Part shown: positions 43,269 to 51,705 of the stretch, piece after piece | Position numbering within the stretch: the first letter of the stretch is position 1 | How the letters are laid out: each line of letters opens with the position of its first letter | DNA from: GCA-002701455 sp964342575 | Lineage (GTDB): Bacteria; Pseudomonadota; Alphaproteobacteria; Thalassobaculales; Thalassobaculaceae | Length of the DNA stretch: 64,000 nt | Assembly: GCA_964342575.1 (NCBI GenBank) | Contig: CAYFGZ010000004.1 | Location: 12,061-76,060, forward strand | Direction of reading: 5' to 3' | The notes under the pieces: model-generated | The model's database searches: none | The model's input: only the letters and a program-made list of their open reading frames with translations | Told to the model about the DNA's origin: nothing | Translations under genes and position numbers: made by a program

Positions 43269-44126
43269 CTAAAACGGTGTATCTCCCGCAATCGTGATGC
43301 GATGCATTCTACGGCGTTCATCATAGTCGGCTAATGCTTGATGTAGCACACTTCGATTATCCCAAAGGGCCAGAGAGCCTACGTCCCATCGAAAACGACA
43401 TGTGAACTCAGGCCGGGTAGAATGCGCGCGCAAAAAATCCACCAACGGATCTGCTTCTTTGTCGTGAAAGCCATGGAAACTTTGAGTATGACTGCCAATA
43501 TATAGCGATTTTCTACCTGTTTCAGGATGTGTTCGGATTAGTGGATGTATAGACTCGGTAGGAAGGTTCCCTGGGTCTCTGATTTTTGCTTGCATAGTAG
43601 GATTATTTGCATAGCGGTCGATACGCTTTACTTTTCCCACACCTCGTCTAAACCCGTCACCAACATTATATGTTTTTATACCCTTCAACATATTCTTCAT
43701 TTCATCGGATAGACTTTCATATGCTAGATGTTGGTTAGAAAATTGCGTGTCGCCGCCCAGTTTGGGTACTTCGCGTGCATAGAGCATTGTAGCCTTAGCA
43801 GGCTGCGGGTTAAACATCTGGTCCGTATGCCAAACTGAACCAAAGGTGTAACTGTCACCAGGTTCTTTTATTATTTCCAGAATTTCGGGAAATTCGTCAA
43901 GGCCACGCATATAGGGGTGAAAGTGAATCTCTCCGAACCGTTTTGCGAAAGCAATCTGTTCCTCGGGCGTTATTTTTTGATTTCTAAAGAATATAACACA
44001 GTATTTTAACCAAGCCTTATAAATTTCATCAAATGTTTTATCGTCTAGGTTGCTAAGGTCCACGTTGCTGATTATCGCTCCAATGTTCCCAGAAACGGGT
44101 TGGACTTCGATTAGTTTGGGTTTCAT
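43269..44126 (-). CDS. TauD/TfdA-family 2-oxoglutarate dioxygenase
   Basis: A 285-residue Fe(II)/2OG oxygenase. The iron triad is H100-x-D102 (SVWHTDQMF) and H262 (SVLHQALADY), with the 2OG-binding arginine near 273-276 (RRRMHRITI). RNQKITPEEQIAFAKRFGEIH is the typical N-terminal motif. Relatives oxidise taurine, 2,4-D, alkyl sulfates or amino acid derivatives, releasing a group such as sulfite. It lies 168 bases after pcaG; that gap shows no gene. Part of the minus-strand catabolic run; substrate not assigned. Confidence 0.92.
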   Translation of the reverse strand: MKPKLIEVQPVSGNIGAIISNVDLSNLDDKTFDEIYKAWLKYCVIFFRNQKITPEEQIAFAKRFGEIHFHPYMRGLDEFPEILEIIKEPGDSYTFGSVWHTDQMFNPQPAKATMLYAREVPKLGGDTQFSNQHLAYESLSDEMKNMLKGIKTYNVGDGFRRGVGKVKRIDRYANNPTMQAKIRDPGNLPTESIHPLIRTHPETGRKSLYIGSHTQSFHGFHDKEADPLVDFLRAHSTRPEFTCRFRWDVGSLALWDNRSVLHQALADYDERRRMHRITIAGDTPF

Positions 44127-44293
44127 TTCGATATACCGTCTCAGTGTTCCTTTATCATTTTAAATTCTATACTGAAGATGGGGTGTCTCACAAGAAAGTA
44201 GGGCTATTTTTATGGTTTTTGTTTAAACGACCGAAATGTCTATTACAAATAATATTCCGCTTCTCTATCATTTAAAACCGCTACTAAACTACT

Positions 44294-44887
44294 TCAAATA
44301 TCAAAAAAAATGGTTTCATCGCGGCCCTGCATGTGGATATCAAAGACGTATCTATTCTGTAGTGATGGGAATATCTGCTTTGCAATAAGCGTATGGCGTC
44401 TGTCTTCCGGAACTGTAGATAGCACGGGGTCCTTTGCATTGGCCGCTTCTTCATCGGGAAAATACATTCTTGTAAAGGTATGGAGGAGGAGACCTCGCAT
44501 AAAAATTATAATATTGAGGTGTGGGGCCTGGTTGTCTTTGGTAATACCTGGCTTAACGGTTTCGAACATAAATCTGTGTTCTTTGTACGTTCCAGTTCCG
44601 CATCTTCCAAACCCCGTAAAATTGGAGTTTGAGAGTTTCTCGTCTTGGGGGTCCATATAGTGGCCGTTGCTATCAGCCTGCCAAACCTCAACCAGGGCGT
44701 CAGGTACAGGTTGTTCCGTACCGTCAAATACTATTCCCTCTATATATATCTTTTCATTCTCATTCTGATCCGTAGTCATAACGTTAGATGCTATGCTCCT
44801 ATGCTTCGAGTAGCCATATTGCTGGGGGGCTAGGCCATAGGAAAAAAATGGGCCGATAGTTTGAGAGGGTGTTTGTTTTATGTTCAT
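44294..44887 (-). CDS. pcaG: Protocatechuate 3,4-dioxygenase alpha subunit-like
   Basis: A 197-residue intradiol dioxygenase fold subunit. TPSQTIGPFFSYGL (about 6-19), GTEQPVPDALVEVWQADSNG, and APHLNIIIFMRGLL are PcaG features. The alpha subunit lacks a working iron site in known enzymes and supports the beta subunit in an (alpha-beta-Fe)12 assembly. Its ATG shares one base with the pcaH stop (TAATG), so subunits are coupled. It ends the pcaHG pair; pcaB, C and D are absent from the window. Confidence 0.9.
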   Translation of the reverse strand: MNIKQTPSQTIGPFFSYGLAPQQYGYSKHRSIASNVMTTDQNENEKIYIEGIVFDGTEQPVPDALVEVWQADSNGHYMDPQDEKLSNSNFTGFGRCGTGTYKEHRFMFETVKPGITKDNQAPHLNIIIFMRGLLLHTFTRMYFPDEEAANAKDPVLSTVPEDRRHTLIAKQIFPSLQNRYVFDIHMQGRDETIFFDI

Positions 44888-45627
44888 TATCCAAACTCCA
44901 ATGGAGTAGATCGGGAACCTCTTAAAACAAAATCAAACTTATAACCAAGAGCAAAGCCTTCTTCAGTTGTTTCAATATCAAATTTCTTTACCAGAAGGTT
45001 GCGGCTATTGGCAGGTGTAGCTAGGAAGATAGGGTCCAATTCTAGAAGAGGGTCGCCCGGAAAATAAGATTGAGTTATCAGCCTAGTGACGAACGCAGGA
45101 CCAAACAGTGAAAAATGAATATGAGCAGGGCGCCAGGCATTTTTATGATTCCCCCATGGATAAGCACCCGGTTTGATGGTATAAAATTTGTAACTACCCT
45201 GATCGTCTGTAATGCACCTACCGCTGCCAAAAAAATTTGGATCGAGGGGTGCGTTGTGCTGATCACCGGAGTGAATGTATCTTCCAGAGGAATTACATTG
45301 CCAAACTTCAATTAAGGTATTAGGTTGAGCTCTACCTTTTTCATCTAAAACTCTGCCGCTAACAACAATACGTTCGCCGATCGGATCTTCACCGGTCGTG
45401 ATACCATTTTTTGTTAGGTCGTTGTCGAGTGGATGTATTGAATTTCTCCCGAATATAGGACCAGTAATTTCTGATAAAGTTTGGCTTATAGGGACCAGAG
45501 GTTGCCTTGGGCCCCGGTGTTCAGTGGATTTATACGCCTTGTCCAGATAGCTTGGCTGCGTGATCCAGTCGCGCGCTGAATAATGCAATTTCTTCACTAG
45601 AATGTATCCCAATATTATAAAATGCAT
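44887..45627 (-). CDS. pcaH: Protocatechuate 3,4-dioxygenase beta subunit-like
   Basis: The iron-bearing subunit that cleaves protocatechuate (3,4-dihydroxybenzoate) to beta-carboxymuconate by ortho cleavage. The non-haem Fe(III) ligands are all present: Y117 (SGRYIH), Y156 (KPGAYPWG), H169 and H171 (RPAHIHFS). The N-terminal P..LDKAYKSTEHRGPRQPL segment is also typical. The 246 residues match known PcaH. It is followed directly by pcaG. This is strong evidence for aromatic ring cleavage in this organism, although neighbours suggest a non-standard pathway or substrate. Confidence 0.93.
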   Translation of the reverse strand: MHFIILGYILVKKLHYSARDWITQPSYLDKAYKSTEHRGPRQPLVPISQTLSEITGPIFGRNSIHPLDNDLTKNGITTGEDPIGERIVVSGRVLDEKGRAQPNTLIEVWQCNSSGRYIHSGDQHNAPLDPNFFGSGRCITDDQGSYKFYTIKPGAYPWGNHKNAWRPAHIHFSLFGPAFVTRLITQSYFPGDPLLELDPIFLATPANSRNLLVKKFDIETTEEGFALGYKFDFVLRGSRSTPLEFG

Positions 45628-45685
45628 TTATGCTACGAACTTTTGTTTCATAAAGCTAGTAACTATCAACATTGCTTGGGGTAGT

Positions 45686-47002
45686 TTATGTAATCAATAT
45701 TGCTCTGAAGTCATTGACGTTTGTCAGAGTAGGGCCAGTAAAAAATAGATCTCCAAGTTCCTTGAAGACATTGTAGGCATCATTATTTTCGAGAGCTTGC
45801 CGCAGATTGATTCCTTTGACTCCAGCTCGATGTAAAGTGTCTGGTAGATATAGAGCACCTGCGTTATCTTCGGTTCCATCTAGTCCATCAGTATCGCCGG
45901 AGATAGCCGCGATCCGGTGCAAATATTGGCTTGAGCGCTGACCGAAATTTATGGCCAATGCCAGAAGAAACTCAGAATTGCGTCCTCCGCGCCCCGAACC
46001 GCGAACAGTTACTGTCGTTTCTCCTCCAGACAATAGAACAACGGGAGTTTGGATAGGCTGATTGTGGCGGACGATTTGATTTACAATTCCAGCGTGTACT
46101 AGAGCAACTTCACGGGCCTCACCTTCTATAGCGTCTCCCAAAATCATCGGTGTAATGCCTTTGGCGGTGGCTGACCGAGCTGCGGCCTCAAGAGCCAACT
46201 GCGGTGTTGCGATCAGGGAGGTTTGACAGGAATCGAACAGGATATCCCCAGGTTTCGGCGTTTCGTCTTTTCCTTGTTTGAGGTGTTCCATGATTGTTGA
46301 GGGTTTATTAATTTTGTATTTTTCTAGTATTCTTATGGCATCGTTATAAAAAGTAGGGTCTGCTACCGTTGGACCGGATCCAATAACGTCGAGGTCGTCG
46401 CCAGGGACGTCCGAAATGCAAAATGTTAAAACCTGGGCCGGGGATGCTGCCTGTGCTAAGCGGCCGCCTTTAATGCTTGAAAGATGTTTTCTGATACAAT
46501 TCATTTCCTGAATTGTTGCCCCTGATTTTAATAGTTTTTCCGTTAATACACGCTTATCCCGTAATCTAATACTACTTGCTGGAAGCGAAAGTAATGCCGA
46601 ACTTCCTCCCGATATTAGGCATACAGCTATATCATCGGAATTGAGACCTTTGGCCAAAGATAAAATCCTTTGGGCTGCTTGGCTACCTGTTGCATCGGGA
46701 ATTGGATGCCCGGCTTCAACAATTTCAATATGATCACAATTCGCTGCGTGCCCATAACGTGTCACTACGAGTCCTTCCAACGATCTCGTTGGATGGTTCT
46801 CCAACCAAAAATCTTCTACTGCCTTGGCCATAGACCCACCTGCTTTCCCTCCACCCAATACTACTGTTCGGCCTTTAGCTGGTTTAGTTAATGCTTTCTT
46901 CAAGTGAGGTGGCAGGCAGGTTTTTGGATCAGCAGCAGTCACAGCGGAATCGAAAATTGCTTTAAGGAACTCAGAAGGGTTTTGGGCAGCACTATCTGGC
47001 AT
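45686..47002 (-). CDS. Glycerate 2-kinase (MOFRL/DUF4147 family, TtuD/GckA-like)
   Basis: A 438-residue kinase that phosphorylates D-glycerate, usually to 2-phosphoglycerate. The N-terminal DUF4147 domain contains VLGGGKAGGSMAKAVEDFW (about 47-65) and CLISGGSSALLSLP. The C-terminal MOFRL domain contains LLSGGETTVTVRGSGRGGRNSEF, AAISGDTDGLDGTEDNAGA and the TGPTLTNVNDF end. It lies 58 bases before pcaH on the same strand and may start the run, feeding glycerate into lower glycolysis. Tartronate-semialdehyde genes are not seen. Confidence 0.93.
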   Translation of the reverse strand: MPDSAAQNPSEFLKAIFDSAVTAADPKTCLPPHLKKALTKPAKGRTVVLGGGKAGGSMAKAVEDFWLENHPTRSLEGLVVTRYGHAANCDHIEIVEAGHPIPDATGSQAAQRILSLAKGLNSDDIAVCLISGGSSALLSLPASSIRLRDKRVLTEKLLKSGATIQEMNCIRKHLSSIKGGRLAQAASPAQVLTFCISDVPGDDLDVIGSGPTVADPTFYNDAIRILEKYKINKPSTIMEHLKQGKDETPKPGDILFDSCQTSLIATPQLALEAAARSATAKGITPMILGDAIEGEAREVALVHAGIVNQIVRHNQPIQTPVVLLSGGETTVTVRGSGRGGRNSEFLLALAINFGQRSSQYLHRIAAISGDTDGLDGTEDNAGALYLPDTLHRAGVKGINLRQALENNDAYNVFKELGDLFFTGPTLTNVNDFRAILIT

Positions 47003-47115
47003 TATTTAATTCCGCGGGAGAGATTGAGATAGAAATCAAACACTATAATTCGGGTGAGATTTTGAGTAGATAAAGACTTTTCTTAGATTACATTCTTTTT
47101 CTATGAATTTAAACT

Positions 47116-48156
47116 TCAATCTGAAGGATAGAACGTATCGATAAGGCAAGCATCCCCGTACGAAAAAAAGCGATATCCTTGTTTTTTTGCGTGCTCATAC
47201 GCTGTGAGAATTCGTTCACGGCCTGCCAAAGCCGAAACCAGCATTAGTAGGGTAGACCTTGGCAAATGAAAGTTAGTAATCAACATGTCGATAACTTCGA
47301 ATTTATAGCCTGGAGTTATAAATAGATTGGTTTCTCCAGAAAATGTTCTAAGAACACCATCTTGAACTGCAGTTTCTAAAACGCGTAAGCTGGTAGTACC
47401 TAGGGCGACTATTCTATTGCCTTTGCCCTTTGTCTCCTCGATTAACGAAACTGTACTAGCGTCTAATTCAGCCCACTCGGTATGCATCTCATGGTGTTCA
47501 GTATCGTCTGCTTTTACGGGTAAAAAAGTGCCAGCTCCAACGTGCAATGTTACTGTTGCTATTGAAATTTCTTTTGCTTTAAGATTCCTTACTAAGCGTT
47601 CTGTAAAATGAAGGCTGGCGGTAGGCGCGGCGACCGCACCATGGCGTTTAGCGAAAATCGATTGGTAATCCGTTTTATCTGAATAAGAAAGTTGATTATT
47701 AGGTCGCTTTAGATAGGGGGGGGTTGGCATTTCCCCTATTTTTTGAAGATATGAGATAAGGTTACTGTCGTCGATTTTAAAATCTAATAATATTTCCCCT
47801 CCCATTTTAGAGAGTATTTTCGCACTGAGGTTTTCTTGAAATAAGATATCGTCACCCTCTTTAACTCTCTTGGCAGGACGGATAAAAGCTAGCCATGTTC
47901 CAGACGAAATTTTTTTGTGCAGTGTAACTTCAACAGCTGCTTTGCCCCGATGTCCGTGAAGTCTTGTTGGGATAACAAGAGTGTTATTAGCGATAATCAA
48001 ATCCCCTGGGTGCAGTATTTCTGGAAGCTCAATAATAAAGCGGTCCACTTTCCCACCCTTGGTCAGGTCCAGTAGGCGCGCAGCATCTCTTGGCTTAACT
48101 GGATGTTGCGCTATATAGTGCGGAGGCAGATCGTAATCAAAAAGATCGACGTGCAT
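47116..48156 (-). CDS. queA: S-adenosylmethionine:tRNA ribosyltransferase-isomerase
   Basis: Transfers the ribosyl part of SAM to 7-aminomethyl-7-deazaguanine in tRNA, making epoxyqueuosine. LFDYDLPPHYIAQHP.KPRDAARLL (N-terminus), IIANNTLVIPTRLHG, HGAVAAPTASLHFTERL, TLHVGAGTFLPVK, HTEWAEL and TNFHLPRSTLLMLVSALAG are near-invariant. The 346 residues are full length. It is three bases downstream of a queuosine-precursor transporter gene and lies in the same region as tgt and queG, giving a nearly complete late queuosine pathway. Confidence 0.97.
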   Translation of the reverse strand: MHVDLFDYDLPPHYIAQHPVKPRDAARLLDLTKGGKVDRFIIELPEILHPGDLIIANNTLVIPTRLHGHRGKAAVEVTLHKKISSGTWLAFIRPAKRVKEGDDILFQENLSAKILSKMGGEILLDFKIDDSNLISYLQKIGEMPTPPYLKRPNNQLSYSDKTDYQSIFAKRHGAVAAPTASLHFTERLVRNLKAKEISIATVTLHVGAGTFLPVKADDTEHHEMHTEWAELDASTVSLIEETKGKGNRIVALGTTSLRVLETAVQDGVLRTFSGETNLFITPGYKFEVIDMLITNFHLPRSTLLMLVSALAGRERILTAYEHAKKQGYRFFSYGDACLIDTFYPSD

Positions 48157-48159
48157 TCG

Positions 48160-48714
48160 TCAGGACAATGTATTTTTAGAATTGACAGGGATTTGATGCA
48201 GCACCAAAGATATAAATATCCTAAAGGGTATTAGGAGAAATAGTGCCATTATTATTTTTATCATGTAATCCCCCGCAGCCCATGTGATCCAAGGTAACCC
48301 GGACCCGCCAAAGGCAATCGAGAAGAAGAGTGCTGTATCGGCCGCAGATGAAATAGTTGAGGATATTAATGGGGCTTTCCACCAGATTTTTTGGCTAAGC
48401 CTATCAAATATGAAAACGTCTAACAATTGCGCTAGCAAAAATGCAGTGCCAGAGCCGATCGCAATGCGGGGACTTGCCAGGCTAAAAGATAAAATAATTC
48501 CCACTAAAAATCCGCCATAAACCACTTTTCGGGCGGAAGAGGCCCCAAAAAATCGATTCATCAAATCTGTTACCAGGAAGGCGATAGGATAGGTCAAGGC
48601 ACCCCATGTGAGCCAATCGTTGATTGGATAGCCAACGGCAATGTTTGATATTGCCACCACAAAGCTCATAGCCAGTACACCGGATATAAGAGCTTTATTG
48701 GTAAGCAGGGCCAT
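48160..48714 (-). CDS. yhhQ: Queuosine precursor transporter, VUT/YhhQ family
   Basis: A 184-residue inner-membrane protein with about 5-6 hydrophobic segments. LTYPIAFLVTDLMNRFFGASSARKVVYGGFLVG (pieces: YPIAFLVTDLMNRFFG and ARKVVYGGF), AIGSGTAFLLAQLLDVFIFDRLS and DTALFFSIAFGG match the VUT family. The E. coli member imports preQ0/preQ1. Coupling to queA (three-base gap) supports a queuosine-precursor role. A search of the 100-base leader by eye found no clear preQ1 aptamer. Confidence 0.9.
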   Translation of the reverse strand: MALLTNKALISGVLAMSFVVAISNIAVGYPINDWLTWGALTYPIAFLVTDLMNRFFGASSARKVVYGGFLVGIILSFSLASPRIAIGSGTAFLLAQLLDVFIFDRLSQKIWWKAPLISSTISSAADTALFFSIAFGGSGLPWITWAAGDYMIKIIMALFLLIPFRIFISLVLHQIPVNSKNTLS

Positions 48715-48863
48715 TTGATTTGATACTTTCTCGGACAGTGACTGCTCGGTGATAATCCTTTGCGATCCTCTTGTCCAAACAAATCTTTATTTAAAGGTGG
48801 CCTTGCCTAAGATTGTCAAGGATCCTAGAATTAACGAACCAAAATATAGATTCGGAGACAAAC

Positions 48864-49865
48864 GTGTCACTACGTAAAGCGCAAAATATGGATATAGCGC
48901 GTTATATCGAATTTCACAAAATGATGTGGCGCATTCGAGCTTTTGAAGAGGCTGCAGCTAGGGCGAATAACGAGCATTTGGTTTTGGGAGCCATCCATCT
49001 GTCAATTGGACAGGAGGCCATTGCTGCGGGTATTTGTCAGAATTTGAGGCCAGAAGATTTCTTATTAAGCACCCATCGGGGACATGGTCACACGTTGGCA
49101 AAAGGGGCTGATCCAATAGCTATGATGCTTGAATTATTAGGGCGAAAGGGTGGGATATGTGGCGGTAAGGGTGGGTCGATGCATATTGCTGATTCTAATG
49201 TTGGGATGCTTGGTGCAAATGGCGTAGTGGCCGCGAATATAAACATCGCTGCTGGTGCCGCCCATGCGATAAAATTGAAGGGAGGAAACAACATCTCTTG
49301 CAGTATATTTGGAGATGGGGCAATCAACCGCGGGCCGTTTCTGGAAGGGTTAAATTGGGCCGAGGTTTTCAAATTGCCGGTTCTATTTGTCTGCGAAAGT
49401 AATGGATTTGCCTCGACCACACGCACGGATGCGATGACGGCTGGAAGCGGAGCTGCTGCTAGGGCCGAGTCGTTGGGAATTTGCGCAGAAGAAGTCGATG
49501 GAAATGATATTATAGCTGTAAACGAGCTTGCGCGAAATTATATTACCGATATACGGAATGGTATGGGACCAAGGTTAATATTGTGTAAAACGTATAGATT
49601 GCATGGCCACACGGCATCGGATCCGGCGACCTACCGGACAGAAAGTGAGGTTGAGGCCGCGTGGGCCAATGATCCAATAGCACGTTGCGCTGCACTGTTG
49701 AAAGAGGCAAACGTGGCGGAAGACGTTATTATCAATCATCAAAAAATGGCTAAAGAAGAAATGAATAAAGTATATCAAACTGCTAAGGAGGCCCCCTGGC
49801 CCGATATGGAACTTGCTTTTTCTGATGTGCAAGATATTGGCGATCCTCGGGAAAGGGCATTTTGA
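48864..49865 (+). CDS. Pyruvate/2-oxo acid dehydrogenase E1 alpha-like ThDP subunit
   Basis: About 333 residues from GTG 48864. HLSIGQEAIAAGI, DFLLSTHRGHGHTLAKGAD, GGKGGSMHIADSNVGMLGANG and the ThDP-binding FGDGAINRGPFLEGLNWA...LPVLFVCESNGFASTT match E1 alpha of pyruvate and acetoin dehydrogenases. RLHGHTASDPATYR contains the conserved loop. GGAG lies 6 bases before the GTG; an ATG at 48888 and a TTG at 48813 are alternatives. It is divergent from yhhQ. Acceptor substrate is not determined; no E2 or E3 gene is in the unit. Confidence 0.9.
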   Translation: MSLRKAQNMDIARYIEFHKMMWRIRAFEEAAARANNEHLVLGAIHLSIGQEAIAAGICQNLRPEDFLLSTHRGHGHTLAKGADPIAMMLELLGRKGGICGGKGGSMHIADSNVGMLGANGVVAANINIAAGAAHAIKLKGGNNISCSIFGDGAINRGPFLEGLNWAEVFKLPVLFVCESNGFASTTRTDAMTAGSGAAARAESLGICAEEVDGNDIIAVNELARNYITDIRNGMGPRLILCKTYRLHGHTASDPATYRTESEVEAAWANDPIARCAALLKEANVAEDVIINHQKMAKEEMNKVYQTAKEAPWPDMELAFSDVQDIGDPRERAF

Positions 49866-50842
49866 TGACTCAAATGACCTACGCCGAGGCAGCCAAAGCT
49901 GCTCTTGCTGAAGAAATGCGGAGGGACCCGTTAGTTTGGGCCATAGGCGAAGATCTAGGTCGTGGAGGTGTGTTTGGCCAATATAAAGGATTGGTCGAAG
50001 AATTCGGGCCCGATCGTATCTCTGACGCCCCAATCTCGGAATCAGCTATAATGGGAGCAAGTGTGGGTGCGGCGATGGCGGGGACTAGGCCTGTGGTGGA
50101 AATGCGATTCGCTGATTTTGCGCTCTGCGCTATAGATGAGCTTATAAACCAGGCAGCTAAGGCCCGCTATATGCTGGCAGGCCAAGTGAAGGTGCCAATG
50201 GTTATAAGAGAACCCATGGGTATGTGGCGTTCTTCAGCAGCGCAACATAGCCAATCTCTGGAGAGTTGGTATACACATATTCCGGGGTTAGTTGTAGCAG
50301 TCCCGTCTACCCCGGCCGATAATAAAGGATTGCTTAAGACCGCTATACGTTGCGATGATCCCGTCGTATATTTCGAACACAAGAACATCTGGGATATCAA
50401 AGGGGAGGTCCCAGATAGGGAATTTCTTATTCCTTTTGGAGAAGCTAGATTAGAGAAAAAAGGCACTGATATAACAATCGTTTCTTGGTCAGCACAGATG
50501 CATACTGCAATAGAAGCGGCATCCTTACTAAGTGAAGAAGGTATTTCTGCTGAGCTCATTGACTTAAGGACTTTATGGCCTTGGGACCGCGACGCCATAT
50601 TTTCTTCTGTAGAAAAAACGGGCAGACTTTTGATAACTCATGAGAGTGTTGCTGTTGGTGGCTTTGGTGCCGAGATAGCTGCTACTGTCTCAGAGCACAT
50701 GTTCTCAGTTTTAAAAGCCCCGGTTGTTCGTTGTGCTGCGCCACGGATACCAATATCCTACTCACCACCACTAGAGGATTTAGTTCGGGTGACGGCCAAA
50801 AAAATTACCGCTGCAGCTCAACAAATGGTCACTGGAAAATAA
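49865..50842 (+). CDS. Pyruvate/2-oxo acid dehydrogenase E1 beta-like ThDP subunit
   Basis: A 325-residue transketolase-like beta chain. AIGEDLGRGGVFGQYKGL, PISESAIMGASVGAAMAG, EMRFADFALCAIDELINQAAKARYM (pieces), and ELIDLRTLWPWDR are E1 beta hallmarks; the glutamate of SESA activates ThDP. The start at ATG 49865 shares one base with the alpha-subunit stop. The dimer should decarboxylate a 2-oxo acid. Without adjacent E2 and E3 it may use E2 from elsewhere or work as a decarboxylase or reductive acyltransferase (inference). Confidence 0.9.
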   Translation: MTQMTYAEAAKAALAEEMRRDPLVWAIGEDLGRGGVFGQYKGLVEEFGPDRISDAPISESAIMGASVGAAMAGTRPVVEMRFADFALCAIDELINQAAKARYMLAGQVKVPMVIREPMGMWRSSAAQHSQSLESWYTHIPGLVVAVPSTPADNKGLLKTAIRCDDPVVYFEHKNIWDIKGEVPDREFLIPFGEARLEKKGTDITIVSWSAQMHTAIEAASLLSEEGISAELIDLRTLWPWDRDAIFSSVEKTGRLLITHESVAVGGFGAEIAATVSEHMFSVLKAPVVRCAAPRIPISYSPPLEDLVRVTAKKITAAAQQMVTGK

Positions 50843-50874
50843 ATATGAGTTGTTGATGTATACGGAGAGAACAG

Positions 50875-51693
50875 ATGGAAAATCGCGTCATTGATGATGA
50901 AATTGTTGTTGCAAACTCTGCCACTAAACTCGGGGTGGAATGTGCAGGCAGAGTCGTTCTGGGGGCCTCACACGGAGCGGTTTATGCAGCCTATTTAGTT
51001 GTACGATCCGGAGCTAGAGGAGTGATATTAAACGACGCGGGACGAGCCAAAGATAATTCCGGCATCTCAGGAGGCGACTACTGCGCCAATCTGGATGTTC
51101 CCTTTGCTGCCACAGATACTATGTCATGTCGAATCGGCAATGGAGAGAGTGCCGCGCGCGAGGGCATCATTTCGTATGCCAATGGACCCGCAATTTCTTT
51201 AGGTGTAGTAATTGGAATGCCGGCAATAGACGCTGCTTACAAGCTCACAAAAGCACCTATGAACGAAAAAACTTCGCCCGAATATTCGGAGGCTCGTAAA
51301 GAACTACCCATAACTTCGGATGGTAAGATGGTTGTTTTGATGGATTCGATATCGCTGGTCACGAAACAGGATGAGGGACGGATCATTGTTTCTGGTAGCC
51401 ACGGCGGAATGCTTGGAAAAGATCCGGCTACAGCTTTGAAATACGATGCATTTGCTGGGTTTTTCCACGACGCTGGCATTGGAAAAGACGGTGCTGGGAT
51501 TAGTAGGCTAATGCCATTAAATGATAGGGGGATAGTTGCTGCTACAGTGGAAGGAATGTCTGCGCGTATCGGGGATGGTGGTTCGATCTATAGTGAAGGA
51601 ATTATTTCGCACCTTAACGGCATGGCAAAAAATCGAGGAGGAGAAATTGGAATGCCACTTAAGGATTTTATTTCAATTCTTACTCACGAGTAA
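50875..51693 (+). CDS. Protein of unknown function with an internal tandem duplication
   Basis: A 272-residue protein that I cannot name. It is built of two related halves, about 25-123 and 168-265, offset by 143-145 residues. Matching pairs are GRVVLGASHG and GRIIVSGSHG, NDAGRAKDNSGI and HDAGIGKDGAGI, RIGNGES..EGIIS and RIGDGGS..EGIIS, and a shared IGMP near the end of each. No signal peptide or membrane segment is visible. The SHG and DAG motifs with RIG(N/D)G look like ligand-binding loops. It lies 32 bases after E1 beta and 12 before the next gene, so it belongs to that operon. Confidence 0.8.
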   Translation: MENRVIDDEIVVANSATKLGVECAGRVVLGASHGAVYAAYLVVRSGARGVILNDAGRAKDNSGISGGDYCANLDVPFAATDTMSCRIGNGESAAREGIISYANGPAISLGVVIGMPAIDAAYKLTKAPMNEKTSPEYSEARKELPITSDGKMVVLMDSISLVTKQDEGRIIVSGSHGGMLGKDPATALKYDAFAGFFHDAGIGKDGAGISRLMPLNDRGIVAATVEGMSARIGDGGSIYSEGIISHLNGMAKNRGGEIGMPLKDFISILTHE

Positions 51694-51705
51694 TGGAGCA
51701 GAATT

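Noticed and set aside
48715..48813. Possible preQ1 riboswitch upstream of yhhQ-queA
   Set aside because: I read the minus strand for the preQ1-I hairpin with an A-rich tail and found no convincing match. A covariance search would be decisive.
49575..50033. 152-residue minus-strand frame across the E1 alpha/beta junction
   Set aside because: It is antisense to two strongly conserved proteins, with shadow-like composition.
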